Shown here: positions 1 through 7,627 of the stretch, in pieces
Layout of the letters: every line of letters starts with the position of its first letter
Numbering within the stretch: the stretch's first letter is position 1
DNA from: Planctomycetaceae bacterium
Lineage (GTDB): Bacteria; Planctomycetota; Phycisphaerae; Phycisphaerales; SM1A02
DNA length: 34,065 bases
Direction: 5' to 3'
Assembly (NCBI GenBank): GCA_021297795.1
Contig: JAJTGL010000012.1
Coordinates: forward strand, 1 to 34,065
Notes under the pieces: model-generated
Seen by the model: only the letters and a program-made list of their open reading frames with translations
What the model was told of the DNA's origin: nothing
Database searches by the model: none
Program-made: the position numbers and the translations under genes

Positions 1-122
1 GCGCGGAAGTCGCACGACGACTGGGAATCTCGGAGCTCACCGTGGGAACGCTGTGCAAGCGGATCTTCCGGAAGCTGGGCATCCGCCGCGCGGCGCAGCT
101 CCACGACTTCACGCTCGAGTAG
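1..122 (+). CDS. LuxR-family response regulator, C-terminal HTH fragment (5' end outside window)
   Basis: Reading in frame 3 from the window edge gives about 39 residues up to a TAG stop at 120-122. They contain AEVARRLGISELTVGTLCK followed by a helix ending RKLGIRRAAQLHDF. This is the scaffold-recognition helix pair of the LuxR/GerE DNA-binding domain (typical pattern LGIS-x-x-TV ... RKLG). Family members bind promoter DNA as the output domain of two-component or quorum-type regulators. The sensory or receiver part is outside the window, so the signal is unknown. The recognition helix has GTLCKRIF where family members often have EAHRSRLM, so the target may differ from common NarL sites. No gene follows for 169 bases. 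Confidence 0.75.
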   Translation, partial: AEVARRLGISELTVGTLCKRIFRKLGIRRAAQLHDFTLE

Positions 123-241
123 GCGCCGCGCGCCGGACTCGCGCAGAGGCCGTACCCGATTCCGGGTACAAGGCTCGCGAACTCCGTCGGCCACGCACCC
201 ACCGCGCTTGCCGAACGTTCGAGAGAGAGGCACATTCCAGA

Positions 242-269
242 GGCCTTCTGGAGGCCCCCTCCAGAGGCC
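242..269 (+). other. Inverted repeat (hairpin) between the LuxR fragment and the PQQ protein
   Basis: TCTGGAGG (247-254) and CCTCCAGA (258-265) pair perfectly around a 3-base CCC loop. A flanking GGCC (242-245) can pair with GGCC (266-269) across a one-base bulge, giving about 12 base pairs. It lies 22 nt before the ATG at 292. There is no T-run after it, so a Rho-independent terminator is not clear. It could end the upstream transcript or form a 5' leader hairpin. The rest of 123-291 holds no gene that I can support. Confidence 0.45.
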
Positions 270-291
270 CTTCCCCTGCCTCGAGCCCTCC

Positions 292-1719
292 ATGCACACC
301 ACCCTTCGCCGCATTCGAAATGTCGCCCTCGCCGCCCTCTGCGCCACGACCGCGGCGCATGCCGATTGGTCGAACATCGGCGGTGGTCCGGCGGCCAACG
401 GACTGAGCAGCGCGATCGGGCCGTCCGCGGCCACGCCGATCTGGTCGCGCACGAACATGAACTGCCTGATCTCGTGGATGCCGCTCATCTCCGAGGGCCG
501 CGTCTTCATGGTGCGGCAGACCTACGCGCAGGCGCCGTACAACCCGCCGCCCGGCGAGGCGCGCGTGCACTGCCTCGATCTCCAGACAGGTGCCACGCTC
601 TGGACCTTCGACTGCCCCTTCGAGGCCGGAGACTGGACGACGGTGGTCTACGGGGCGCGCGACGGGCGCGTGTACGTCGGGCGCGGCGGCAACGGCTCGA
701 GCTCCGCGGCGCGTGTCCGCTGCCTCGATGCGGCGACGGGCGCGGTGCTCTGGGTGTCGGCGGACGAGGTGCGCACCGGCAGCTACGACGGCATCGTCTT
801 CATGGACAACGGCGACCCGATCTTCGCAAGCCACTTGGAGATGCGGCGGCTCGATGCGCAGACCGGAGCGACCGTGTGGTTCACCGCCCGCACGTGCAGC
901 GTGAGCGGCAACTGCGGCCCGGCGCGCGATGGCGATGCGATCTACGTCGACGAGGTCGCGCCCGGCGGTCAGCGGATCTCGCGATTCAGCGCCACCACCG
1001 GCCAGCGGCTCTACAGCAGCCAGACGATGCCGGGCTTCCTCAATCAGTGTTCACCCTTCTGCGCGCCGGGCGGCCTCGTCTTCTATCTCCGCGCGAGCAA
1101 CGAAGGCCCGACCAACGACCGCTTCTACGCGTTCCGCGACACGGGGACCGGCTTCGAACTCCTCTGGAACGCCCAGGCCTACACCGAGCCCTTCGCCCGC
1201 CACGCGATCACGCCGGACGGTGGCGTGACGATGCTCGGCCCGGACGGACGACTCCAGATCCGCGACCAGCTCACGGGCACGCTGCGCGCCGAGTCGACGA
1301 CCCCGGTGCTCAGCCCGAGCGGCTTCACCTCGTCGATGGTGACCGTCGATGCGCTCGGACGCATCTACCACAACAATTCGAATGGCGCGGGCGGCGGTCC
1401 CGCGAACCTGCGGTCGCTGAGCCCCGCGCTCGACGAACTGTGGAACGTGACGATCACGGGCATGAGCCAGGGCGGCCCGTCGCTCGCGTCGGATGGCAGC
1501 CTTGTTGTCGCGGCGACCGGCGTGGTGCGGCGCTACTGGACCGCGCCACCGTGCGCGGCGGCCGATCTCAACTGCGATGGCGCGGTCGATGCGACCGATC
1601 TCTCGAACCTGCTCGTCGCATGGGGTCCGTGCGGCAAGGGCGCGTGCAGCGCCGACATCGATGACGATGGAACGGTCGGCGCAGCGGATCTCGCGCTTCT
1701 TCTCGCGGCGTGGGGCTGA
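292..1719 (+). CDS. Secreted PQQ-type beta-propeller protein with C-terminal dockerin-like tail
   Basis: The product is 475 aa. The ATG at 292 is chosen because it starts a clean signal peptide (MHTTLRRIRNVALAALCATTAAHA, shown here only as a description: basic start, hydrophobic core, AHA cleavage site); an upstream TTG at 208 would bury it. Propeller blades of the PQQ/BamB type recur as LD-x-x-TG-x-x-(L/V)W near residues 92, 142 and 187, with a weaker one near 233. Residues about 423-475 hold two EF-hand-like repeats, DLNCDG...DLSNLLVAWG and DIDDDG...DLALLLAAWG. Such tails are frequent in planctomycete extracellular proteins and probably bind calcium. The protein likely acts outside the cytoplasm as a binding or scaffold protein. 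No enzyme residues for a quinoprotein dehydrogenase were recognised. Confidence 0.8.
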   Translation: MHTTLRRIRNVALAALCATTAAHADWSNIGGGPAANGLSSAIGPSAATPIWSRTNMNCLISWMPLISEGRVFMVRQTYAQAPYNPPPGEARVHCLDLQTGATLWTFDCPFEAGDWTTVVYGARDGRVYVGRGGNGSSSAARVRCLDAATGAVLWVSADEVRTGSYDGIVFMDNGDPIFASHLEMRRLDAQTGATVWFTARTCSVSGNCGPARDGDAIYVDEVAPGGQRISRFSATTGQRLYSSQTMPGFLNQCSPFCAPGGLVFYLRASNEGPTNDRFYAFRDTGTGFELLWNAQAYTEPFARHAITPDGGVTMLGPDGRLQIRDQLTGTLRAESTTPVLSPSGFTSSMVTVDALGRIYHNNSNGAGGGPANLRSLSPALDELWNVTITGMSQGGPSLASDGSLVVAATGVVRRYWTAPPCAAADLNCDGAVDATDLSNLLVAWGPCGKGACSADIDDDGTVGAADLALLLAAWG

Positions 1720-1772
1720 TCGGCGGCCGACGCGGCGCCGAGACCGACCAACTTCCGACGGCACGCTCGCGC

Positions 1773-1778
1773 TACATT
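1773..1778 (+). promoter_or_regulatory. Putative -10 element TACATT for the DoxX-like gene
   Basis: TACATT fits the TAnnnT pattern that recurs before first genes in this window. It lies 18 nt before the ATG at 1797, and an AAGGAG Shine-Dalgarno (1785-1790) lies between them. No convincing -35 box was seen. Confidence 0.45.
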
Positions 1779-1796
1779 GCCCGCAAGGAGCAATGC

Positions 1797-2213
1797 ATGT
1801 TCGAACGTCTGCTTGACCCGTGGATCTCCGCGCAGATCCTCACCTCCGCCATGATCGCGATCTGCCTGCTCCAGTCGGGCATCGACAAGGTCGTCGACTT
1901 CAAGGGCAACCTCGCCTGGCTCACCGGGCACTTTGCGAAGACGCCCCTGCGCGGGCAAGTCGCGCCGATGCTCCTCGTGATCACGGTGCTCGAGTGCGCC
2001 GCGGGCGCGCTGTGCGCGGCCGGGATCGTGCAGCTGGCAATGGGGAACGGCCCGAAGATCGCGCTCTGGGGCGCGCAACTCGCCGCGCTCAACATCGTGA
2101 TGCTCTTCTTCGGACAACGGATCGCGAAGGACTACGCGGGCGCGGCCACGCTCGTCAGCTACTTCATCCTCTGCGTGCTCGCGATCGCGTTGCTTGCACG
2201 CGCCGGTGCGTGA
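1797..2213 (+). CDS. DoxX-like membrane protein
   Basis: The product is 138 aa with about four hydrophobic segments (near residues 15-30, 55-80, 85-100 and 112-135), the usual size and layout for the DoxX/SURF4-like superfamily. The ATG at 1797 is preferred over the longer frame because AAGGAG ends 6 nt before it and the upstream codons are intergenic in character. DoxX-like proteins are small integral membrane proteins linked in some bacteria to oxidative-stress handling or thiosulfate:quinone chemistry, but most, including this one, have no assigned reaction. The motif QSGIDKVVDFKGN near the first helix resembles the start of other DoxX-like proteins (GxxKLxDF). Its neighbours give no pathway hint. 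Confidence 0.7.
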   Translation: MFERLLDPWISAQILTSAMIAICLLQSGIDKVVDFKGNLAWLTGHFAKTPLRGQVAPMLLVITVLECAAGALCAAGIVQLAMGNGPKIALWGAQLAALNIVMLFFGQRIAKDYAGAATLVSYFILCVLAIALLARAGA

Positions 2214-2261
2214 CCTCGCGGCGAGGCTCGCGTCCGCCCGATCGGACCCGGAGAACTCCAC

Positions 2262-2720
2262 GTGCACGACATTCCCATTCCATCGCGTTGGTCCGGCTCC
2301 TACGCCTACTCGTCGCTCGCGGCGATGCCGCCGCAGGCAGATGTGCCGTTTACGATGGAACTGCGACGTGGCCTGCTGGGTGGATTGACAGGGACCATCA
2401 CGGGCACCATCACCGACGGACCGGGCGGCATCCCTGAGCCCGCAGACCTCCGTGGACGCATCAGGTCAGGCGACTTCGAGTTCACCAAGGAGTACCGCTC
2501 GCTCTGGGTCCTCGAGGAAGATGGCGCACAGCAGCGCATCCCGGGGCTTCCTTCGCAGCGGATCCACTACACCGGGCGCATCTCGATCGATGGAACGCGC
2601 CTTGAGGGAGTCTGGCGACTCGAAGCGATGCGACTGCGAGTTCAGTCGGAGTTGGTCGAGATCCCAACCGTCGACGGAACGTGGAGCGCGCGACTCGAGC
2701 CGTCGCAGATCCTTGCTTGA
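2262..2720 (+). CDS. Small predicted beta-barrel protein of unknown function
   Basis: The product is 152 aa, starting with GTG at 2262 behind a GGAG at 2250-2253. There is no signal peptide and no membrane segment. The sequence alternates hydrophobic and polar residues with glycine turns: TGTITGTITD, then IRSGDFEFTKEY, then IHYTGRISIDGTRLEGVW, then VDGTWSARLE near the end. The spacing of G-x-I, F-x-F-x-K-x-Y, Y-x-G and G-x-W resembles small avidin or lipocalin-like barrels. I infer a cytoplasmic beta-barrel, perhaps ligand binding, but no function can be named. The zinc-ribbon gene starts 26 nt downstream on the same strand, so the two may be co-transcribed. Confidence 0.6.
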   Translation: MHDIPIPSRWSGSYAYSSLAAMPPQADVPFTMELRRGLLGGLTGTITGTITDGPGGIPEPADLRGRIRSGDFEFTKEYRSLWVLEEDGAQQRIPGLPSQRIHYTGRISIDGTRLEGVWRLEAMRLRVQSELVEIPTVDGTWSARLEPSQILA

Positions 2721-2745
2721 CTTCGGGCACCACGTACGAACGCAC

Positions 2746-3348
2746 ATGGTGACTCACGGCGAACTCCCCTGCCCCGCCTGCGGATACCAGCGCCGCGGGC
2801 TTGCACATTCGCTTGCATGCCCTGAATGCGGCGCGCGCGGCATTGCGGGCGAAGTCGTCGTGAGCGGCACGCCGACCGAGACTCCGGAAGCGAAGCTCGG
2901 AGATCGGATCTGGAGCCTCTTCCACCTCGTACTCGGCGTGCAGGCGCTGCTGCTTGCGATCTGGTGGGGCGCGACCCCGTGGTCGTCCGATCGAATGTTC
3001 ACACGTGTCCGCGCGATCCTCTTGATCGCCGTGCTCGCGCTCCTTATTGCCGGATGGTTGCGACGGAGGCGACAGAAACGAAGTGGGCTCTCGCTCGAAC
3101 GATGCGTGTGGGAGTTCGGCGATGATGCCGTGACGGTTCGTGAGGACGCGAAGGAATCACGCATCCCGTACGACGACATCGCCGAGGTCTCGGTGCAGAT
3201 CGACTTCGTGAAGCGCCATACGCGCGTGACGTTGGTCACGATGGGACAGTCGCTCGGATCCGTCGGACTCCCCGCGCTCATCCTCCACGGCTCGCTCGAC
3301 GTGCAGCGCGCCATCGTCACGGAGATGAGGCAACGCACGAAGCGCTGA
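2746..3348 (+). CDS. Membrane zinc-ribbon protein with C-terminal PH-like region (paralogue A)
   Basis: The product is 200 aa. The ATG at 2746 gives MVTHGELPCPACGYQRRG, with Cys9, Cys12, Cys25 and Cys28 forming a treble-clef or ribbon zinc site (CPxCG ... CPECGA). Two hydrophobic segments follow (about 57-75 and 85-105), then a basic stretch RRRRQKR. The last 90 residues (WEFGDDAVTVREDAKESRIPYDDIAEVSVQ and onward) alternate like a bacterial PH-type domain. The same architecture and many of the same residues recur in the product of 18381-19043. Likely an inner-membrane protein with the ribbon in the cytoplasm; partner and role are unknown. It converges on the hydrolase gene ending at 3378, with 29 nt between the stops. 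Confidence 0.7.
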   Translation: MVTHGELPCPACGYQRRGLAHSLACPECGARGIAGEVVVSGTPTETPEAKLGDRIWSLFHLVLGVQALLLAIWWGATPWSSDRMFTRVRAILLIAVLALLIAGWLRRRRQKRSGLSLERCVWEFGDDAVTVREDAKESRIPYDDIAEVSVQIDFVKRHTRVTLVTMGQSLGSVGLPALILHGSLDVQRAIVTEMRQRTKR

Positions 3349-3377
3349 CTTCATGCACGCTGTGCGGACGGCACCCG

Positions 3378-4376
3378 TCAGGCAAACCGTAGCACCCACG
3401 CCGCAAGTGTCTCGGGAATCCGTTCGGGCGCCTCGCCGGCGGTGAACAGGTGGCTTGTTCCGCCGAGCCTGCAGTACGTCACGCCCGATGGGGGCGATTG
3501 CCCTTCCCCCACCGCGACATCGTGCACTTCCATGTTGGCCGCCCGCGCGATACGCGAGCACAGCGTGTCGCAGGCGAGCCCTTCCGCCACGGCCAGGAAC
3601 GTGGGAACGCGCGCTTCCGCGAGCGTGATCCACGCGTCGACCAGATCACGCGAGACGCCATCCGGCATGCGACCGCGCTCGAGACGTTCGTAGACGCCTC
3701 GTGTCAGCCGCGCGCACGCGGAAGACCAACGCCGACGCTCGAGCCCGCGCAGCGCTCGTTCGATCGACGCCCGAACGCCCGCACGCGCCATTCCATTCGC
3801 GATTCTTGCATCCAGCAAATCCGGTTCAAGCAGGATGAGCCCCGCGCATCGACGGCCCATGCGCCGCGCTCCACGGAGACTCACGACCGCACCCGCGCAG
3901 AGTCCACCGACGAGGAATCGTTCGACGCCATGCCGCGCGCACGCTTGTTCAACGACCTCCGCGACCACATCATCGAGAGGATCGTCCTGTGCAGCGAGGC
4001 GAAAGTCCGCAAGGCGTTGATAGGAGCGCCCCGTGGAGTCGCCGACCCCCGGAAGATCAAAACGCAACGAACAGAAGCCCGCCGCCGCCACGCGATCGGC
4101 GATGCGTACCGAAAGATCGCTGTTTCCGGCGCGGGGAGCAGGCCCGGCGTTGAGGAGCAACAATCCAACCCGCGAGGAGGCCGATCCGTCGGCGGGAACA
4201 TGGCGAGTCGCAAGCATCGTCTCCCCACGCGATCGGAACACCTCGATCGCGCGACGCACATCCCGACGAGGCTCGGACCAGGGCGCCGAGGCTGGCGCTC
4301 CGGACGGCATCGGAACCCGCACGGACGAGCTTGCGCTCGCCACCCCTTGGTTCGCCGTCTCTACCGAGGCGTGCAT
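3378..4376 (-). CDS. Alpha/beta hydrolase with Cys nucleophile elbow (XrtA hydrolase 1-like)
   Basis: The product is 332 aa. The ATG at 4376 sits behind GGTGGA and overlaps the stop of the preceding gene (4361) by 16 nt, indicating translational coupling. It has the alpha/beta hydrolase core: strand GLLLLNAGP (71-79), oxyanion region, FDLPGVGDSTG (106-116), and a nucleophile elbow GGLCAGA with Cys160 where most relatives have Ser. His309 (GGTSH) is a candidate catalytic base. A Cys elbow of the form G-L-C-x-G-A is, as I recall, typical of the exosortase A system-associated hydrolase 1 family. Likely substrate: an acyl thioester or ester made by the upstream genes (inference). It is the last gene of the seven-gene operon. 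Confidence 0.75.
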   Translation of the reverse strand: MHASVETANQGVASASSSVRVPMPSGAPASAPWSEPRRDVRRAIEVFRSRGETMLATRHVPADGSASSRVGLLLLNAGPAPRAGNSDLSVRIADRVAAAGFCSLRFDLPGVGDSTGRSYQRLADFRLAAQDDPLDDVVAEVVEQACARHGVERFLVGGLCAGAVVSLRGARRMGRRCAGLILLEPDLLDARIANGMARAGVRASIERALRGLERRRWSSACARLTRGVYERLERGRMPDGVSRDLVDAWITLAEARVPTFLAVAEGLACDTLCSRIARAANMEVHDVAVGEGQSPPSGVTYCRLGGTSHLFTAGEAPERIPETLAAWVLRFA

Positions 4377-5416
4377 GATTCCACCCCCGATCCTCTGCGG
4401 GCGCCTGCCGACGCGAGCACGTTGCCTTCGATCCAGGACGCGATTGCGTCGATGAGCGCGTGGTCCTCCGGAACCAGCCGCGGACTCGACTCCCAGAACC
4501 GCCGGGCACGGACCCGCCGCGTCCTGGAAAGTCCCTCGGAGGAACCCGCGTTCGAACAACGGTCGCCGGAATCCGATCGATCCTCGCAGGCCGGTCGGTT
4601 GTCGGGGCGATGCCGGGCGTCGCGGGTCTGTGCGCCTGTCTCGCGAGGCGCCGCCTCGCCGGACAGCTCGAATCGCGCCCACGGCCGCGGCTCGTCTCGA
4701 CCGGGAGTCGGAAACCGATGCGCCTCCGCCTCTTCCACCAACCGCGGTGTCCAGAGATAGCCGTCGATGCGCGCAACCGCTCCCGCGGCCACGGCGGAGG
4801 AGCCGGTCCGTGCGCGCGCCGTGCCGACCCCTGTCGGCGAGTGCCCCTCGTGCACGAGCCCGGCGACCAGCGCACGTCTCGACGCATCCCGTAGCAACGA
4901 CCGGCCGTCGCCCGCGCCGATGAAGATCGCCGCATCACCGAGGCCTTCCGCGAAGAGTTCTCCGCCGATCAGCGCTCCGATCCGCACGCCGACGATCATC
5001 GTGCGCGCGTCCGTTTCATTCGTCGATCGGAACGCGTGGAGCACGCGCCGTGCATCATCGGTCCACAGGCCGATGGTGGCCTCCTCGAAGGTACCCGTGC
5101 TCTCGCCGACGCCACGGTGGTCGTAGCGCAACACCTCATACCCGCGCTGCGCCAACTGCCGAGACAACTCGACCATCGTCCGATGCGCGCGTTCCCGTTC
5201 GGCGCCGATCGGACCGATGAAGAGGATGCGACCGATGCATCGACCACGGTCGAGATCACAGGCTGCTCCTCCCTCCGTGAGCCACGGGCGCGACCGCGCG
5301 AATGCGAGCTGCACCCCATCGATCGGGAGAAATCCATGATCCTCGACGATCCCGTCGGCGAGATCCTGCAACGTGACGTCAGGCTCGAGATCCAACGGGC
5401 GCCCCCCTCTCCGCAT
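4361..5416 (-). CDS. Alpha/beta hydrolase-fold protein with Arg in place of the nucleophile (XrtA hydrolase 2-like)
   Basis: The product is 351 aa. The ATG at 5416 follows AGGAGG at a 3-nt gap and lies inside the 3' end of the SGNH gene (38-nt overlap). The fold is recognisable from GRILFIGPIGAERERAH (62-78), YDHRGVGESTG (98-108) and the elbow region IVGVRIGALIG (141-151). At the nucleophile position Gly-x-Ser-x-Gly reads G-V-R145-I-G, so no Ser or Cys is present. This matches my memory of exosortase A system-associated hydrolase 2 proteins (G-L-R-L-G-A). It is either a pseudoenzyme or uses other chemistry, perhaps as a partner of the Cys-elbow hydrolase encoded next. The C-terminal third is Arg-rich and poorly conserved in appearance. 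Confidence is high for the fold, lower for the role. Confidence 0.7.
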   Translation of the reverse strand: MRRGGRPLDLEPDVTLQDLADGIVEDHGFLPIDGVQLAFARSRPWLTEGGAACDLDRGRCIGRILFIGPIGAERERAHRTMVELSRQLAQRGYEVLRYDHRGVGESTGTFEEATIGLWTDDARRVLHAFRSTNETDARTMIVGVRIGALIGGELFAEGLGDAAIFIGAGDGRSLLRDASRRALVAGLVHEGHSPTGVGTARARTGSSAVAAGAVARIDGYLWTPRLVEEAEAHRFPTPGRDEPRPWARFELSGEAAPRETGAQTRDARHRPDNRPACEDRSDSGDRCSNAGSSEGLSRTRRVRARRFWESSPRLVPEDHALIDAIASWIEGNVLASAGARRGSGVESCTPR

Positions 5417-6506
5417 CGTCCTCCTGCAGTCCGCCTGGCTTCACGTCACGCCTCACGTCACGTCTCACGTCACGCTTCTCGTCACGCTTCTCCCGCAGGT
5501 CCGCGGGCGGACCCTCCCGGAAATCCCTCGGTCGTCGATCTGCGCCCCGTCCGTCGGGCTCGTTTCCGCGCGAGCCCGAGGCGGACGGGGACGCATGCTC
5601 GGCAAGCGCGAGCAGCAACGCGCGCGCAACCACCACCTGACCGACCTCGTTGAGATGACCTCCGTCCGACGTATAGCCTGCGCAGAGGACGGGCCACGCG
5701 ACGCCGGACACCGTCGTCGTGACCTCGGATCCGTCGAGTTCGCGCGACTCCGCCCGTGCGATGTCCACGATCTCGCGCTTCGGATAGCGCGCGCGCAGCA
5801 GCAGGTTGTAGCGGCCACGCGCGGCGTTCGACGGCCCCGTGCCTCCACCCGCCAGCCGCTTGACCGCGCCCTTCGCCCCCTGATCGGCCGACTTCAGCGG
5901 CACGGTCGCATGGAGCACCGTGAGGCCGGGTCGAGCCTTCCGGATCCGCTCCACCATCGCGGCGTAGCGGGCGAACAGCGCGTCGACATCCGTGGACGCC
6001 GAGATGTCGGCGTAGCAGAGCTTGACGAACGCGACATCGATCGCCTCGCCACCCGCACCGGTGACGAAGCGCTCGAACGAATCGAACTTCGCGGCCGGAT
6101 CGCCGTTCGACCCGGCGGGACCGTGCACGAGGCCCGGGGATTCGAATGCTCCGCGCGCGGTGGTGGGCGTTTCGCGCGACGGGGCGACCAGCCTTCGCGT
6201 CGCGATGCCTATCGCGGGCCGTTCACGGAGGATCGCACCCAGGCCGCGCATCATGTTGCCACCCACGGACTGGTGGGCGAAGTAGATGCGGCGCTCCCGA
6301 AGGAGCGCCCAACGCTCGGCTGGCACGGCGTCGATCTCGGCAAGCCCGACCCGCGAGAGGGCGTCGGCGTGCGCGTCCGGCCGCTCCGGCGACTTCGGGC
6401 CCGGCGGCGCGCCCTCCACGCCACCCGACCGCGGTGGAGCGATCAGACCGATCCCGACAAGCGAACTTGCGATCGACGCGAACGCGACACGATGCAGCGA
6501 CCTCAT
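5379..6506 (-). CDS. SGNH-like hydrolase, probably exported, with charged repeat tail
   Basis: The product is 375 aa. The ATG at 6506 overlaps the TGA of the NAD-synthetase-like gene as ATGA. Residues 1-25 look like a signal peptide or membrane anchor (MRSLHRVAFASIASSLVGIGLIA in character). The core has RIYFAHQSVGGN (73-84), where Ser80 replaces the usual GDS block, FVKLCYADIS (160-169), and DGGHLNEVG (281-289) supplying the Asp281/His284 pair. HQSVG plus DGGHLN is the pattern of a subgroup of SGNH hydrolases acting on ester-linked acyl groups of sugars or lipids (family knowledge). The last 75 residues are charged and contain a 4-residue period RRDV/EKRD encoded by a tandem DNA repeat. It is the only gene of the operon with an export signal, so the product may act outside the membrane. 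Confidence 0.75.
   Translation of the reverse strand: MRSLHRVAFASIASSLVGIGLIAPPRSGGVEGAPPGPKSPERPDAHADALSRVGLAEIDAVPAERWALLRERRIYFAHQSVGGNMMRGLGAILRERPAIGIATRRLVAPSRETPTTARGAFESPGLVHGPAGSNGDPAAKFDSFERFVTGAGGEAIDVAFVKLCYADISASTDVDALFARYAAMVERIRKARPGLTVLHATVPLKSADQGAKGAVKRLAGGGTGPSNAARGRYNLLLRARYPKREIVDIARAESRELDGSEVTTTVSGVAWPVLCAGYTSDGGHLNEVGQVVVARALLLALAEHASPSASGSRGNEPDGRGADRRPRDFREGPPADLREKRDEKRDVRRDVRRDVKPGGLQEDDAERGAPVGSRA
5444..5491. repeat. Four 12-bp tandem repeats at the SGNH/hydrolase 2 junction
   Basis: The units read CGTCACGCCTCA, CGTCACGTCTCA, CGTCACGCTTCT and CGTCACGCTTCT on the + strand. On the coding (-) strand they encode the EKRD/VRRD repeat in the tail of the SGNH protein. 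They end 28 nt before the ATG (5416) of the next gene. The period is a multiple of three, so copy-number change would keep the reading frame. Confidence 0.85.
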
Positions 6507-7627
6507 CGCGAGCCCCCTCTCTCGTACGCTCCGCGGCACGGCGCGCCCTCGACGAGCAGCGCGGCGCCATCGAGCCGTTCCGCCACACGTCGCTTGCGGT
6601 CGATGTCGTTGTACACACGTCCGATGGCCTCCGGCGTCATGCCGGCCATGCGCGCGGCGCGCTCGACCGGGAGGCCCTCGGCGCGGCACCAGTGGATGAC
6701 GTCGAGCGTGGCGTACGGCAAGCCGAAGTAGAACTCCTGCTGCGACTGGGCGAGGCTGTACGTGTCGGTGGTCGGGATCTGACCGGTGATGGACTCGGGA
6801 AGCCCGAGGTGCCGTCCGATCGCGAAGACCTCGGACTTGTAGAGATGGGCGATCGGCTTGAGATCCGCGAGTCCATCCCCGCCACGCACGAAGAAGCCGA
6901 GCGCGTGCTCGAGGATGTTCGGTGTACCGAGCACGGCGAGGTTGTGCGCGTCGGCCACCGTGTACTCGACGGTCTTCCGGACACGCTGCTTGAGATTCGT
7001 CGCCGCGACGACCTCGAGGTACGCATCCACCGGCAGACGCGCCATCTCGATCGCGCCTCCGCGAGCGGAGAGCGACGCGACCACGTGGAAGTGGCTGACC
7101 CGATCGCTGCCAGCGACGTCTTCGGCGATCGTGATCTTGAAACGATCGCCCGGACGGAACGCAGGCAGGACGCGCGAGATCGCGACATCGCGCCGGCGGT
7201 AGCAGCCGAAGGACTCGAGCATCGGTGTGATGTCGGTCACCTCGGGCCGGACACCGGCAACCGCGCACGCCGCGCGACCGAGCTCGAGGCTCGAGGGCGA
7301 ACTCTCCCGTTCCGGCATCAAGAGCGCCGCCACCCGGTCCCTGCCCAGCGCACGCGCGGCGAGGACGACCGAGACCGACGAATCGATGCCACCGCTCACA
7401 CCGAGCACGACACCGCGCCGACGAAGACGGGTGCCGACCGCGTCACGGATGGCCCTTTCGATCCTCTCGCACTCCGCGGCGGGATCGATCGCCGGCATGC
7501 CGGCATCAGGGGTGCGCGCGGCCGAGGCCGCGGAACGCGGCTCGATGATGTTGACGACCGGAGCTTCCGGCGGGGCGGATGTCGGCCGTGAAACGGTCCC
7601 GAGGGATGCGAGGAAGGCTTGCGTCAT
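6503..7627 (-). CDS. NAD-synthetase-like ATP pyrophosphatase (ammonia-dependent NadE fold)
   Basis: The product is 374 aa. The ATG at 7627 overlaps the amidotransferase stop as ATGA. The PP-loop VLGVSGGIDSSVSV (74-87) is the N-type ATP pyrophosphatase signature. YLEVVAATNLKQRVRK and DGLADLKPIAHLYKSEVF are NadE-like active-site segments. NadE converts deamido-NAD, ATP and ammonia to NAD; this protein has no glutaminase domain and carries about 70 extra N-terminal residues. Its place between an Asn-synthase-type amidotransferase and hydrolases, rather than near NAD genes, suggests a repurposed amide ligase that adenylates a carboxylate and adds ammonia. That is inference: a housekeeping NadE cannot be excluded, since I see only one copy and cannot see the rest of the genome. 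Confidence 0.75.
   Translation of the reverse strand: MTQAFLASLGTVSRPTSAPPEAPVVNIIEPRSAASAARTPDAGMPAIDPAAECERIERAIRDAVGTRLRRRGVVLGVSGGIDSSVSVVLAARALGRDRVAALLMPERESSPSSLELGRAACAVAGVRPEVTDITPMLESFGCYRRRDVAISRVLPAFRPGDRFKITIAEDVAGSDRVSHFHVVASLSARGGAIEMARLPVDAYLEVVAATNLKQRVRKTVEYTVADAHNLAVLGTPNILEHALGFFVRGGDGLADLKPIAHLYKSEVFAIGRHLGLPESITGQIPTTDTYSLAQSQQEFYFGLPYATLDVIHWCRAEGLPVERAARMAGMTPEAIGRVYNDIDRKRRVAERLDGAALLVEGAPCRGAYERGGSR

Noticed and set aside
3349-3377. Terminator between the convergent genes at 3348 and 3378
   Set aside because: Only a 4-bp ACGG/CCGT match and no T-run.
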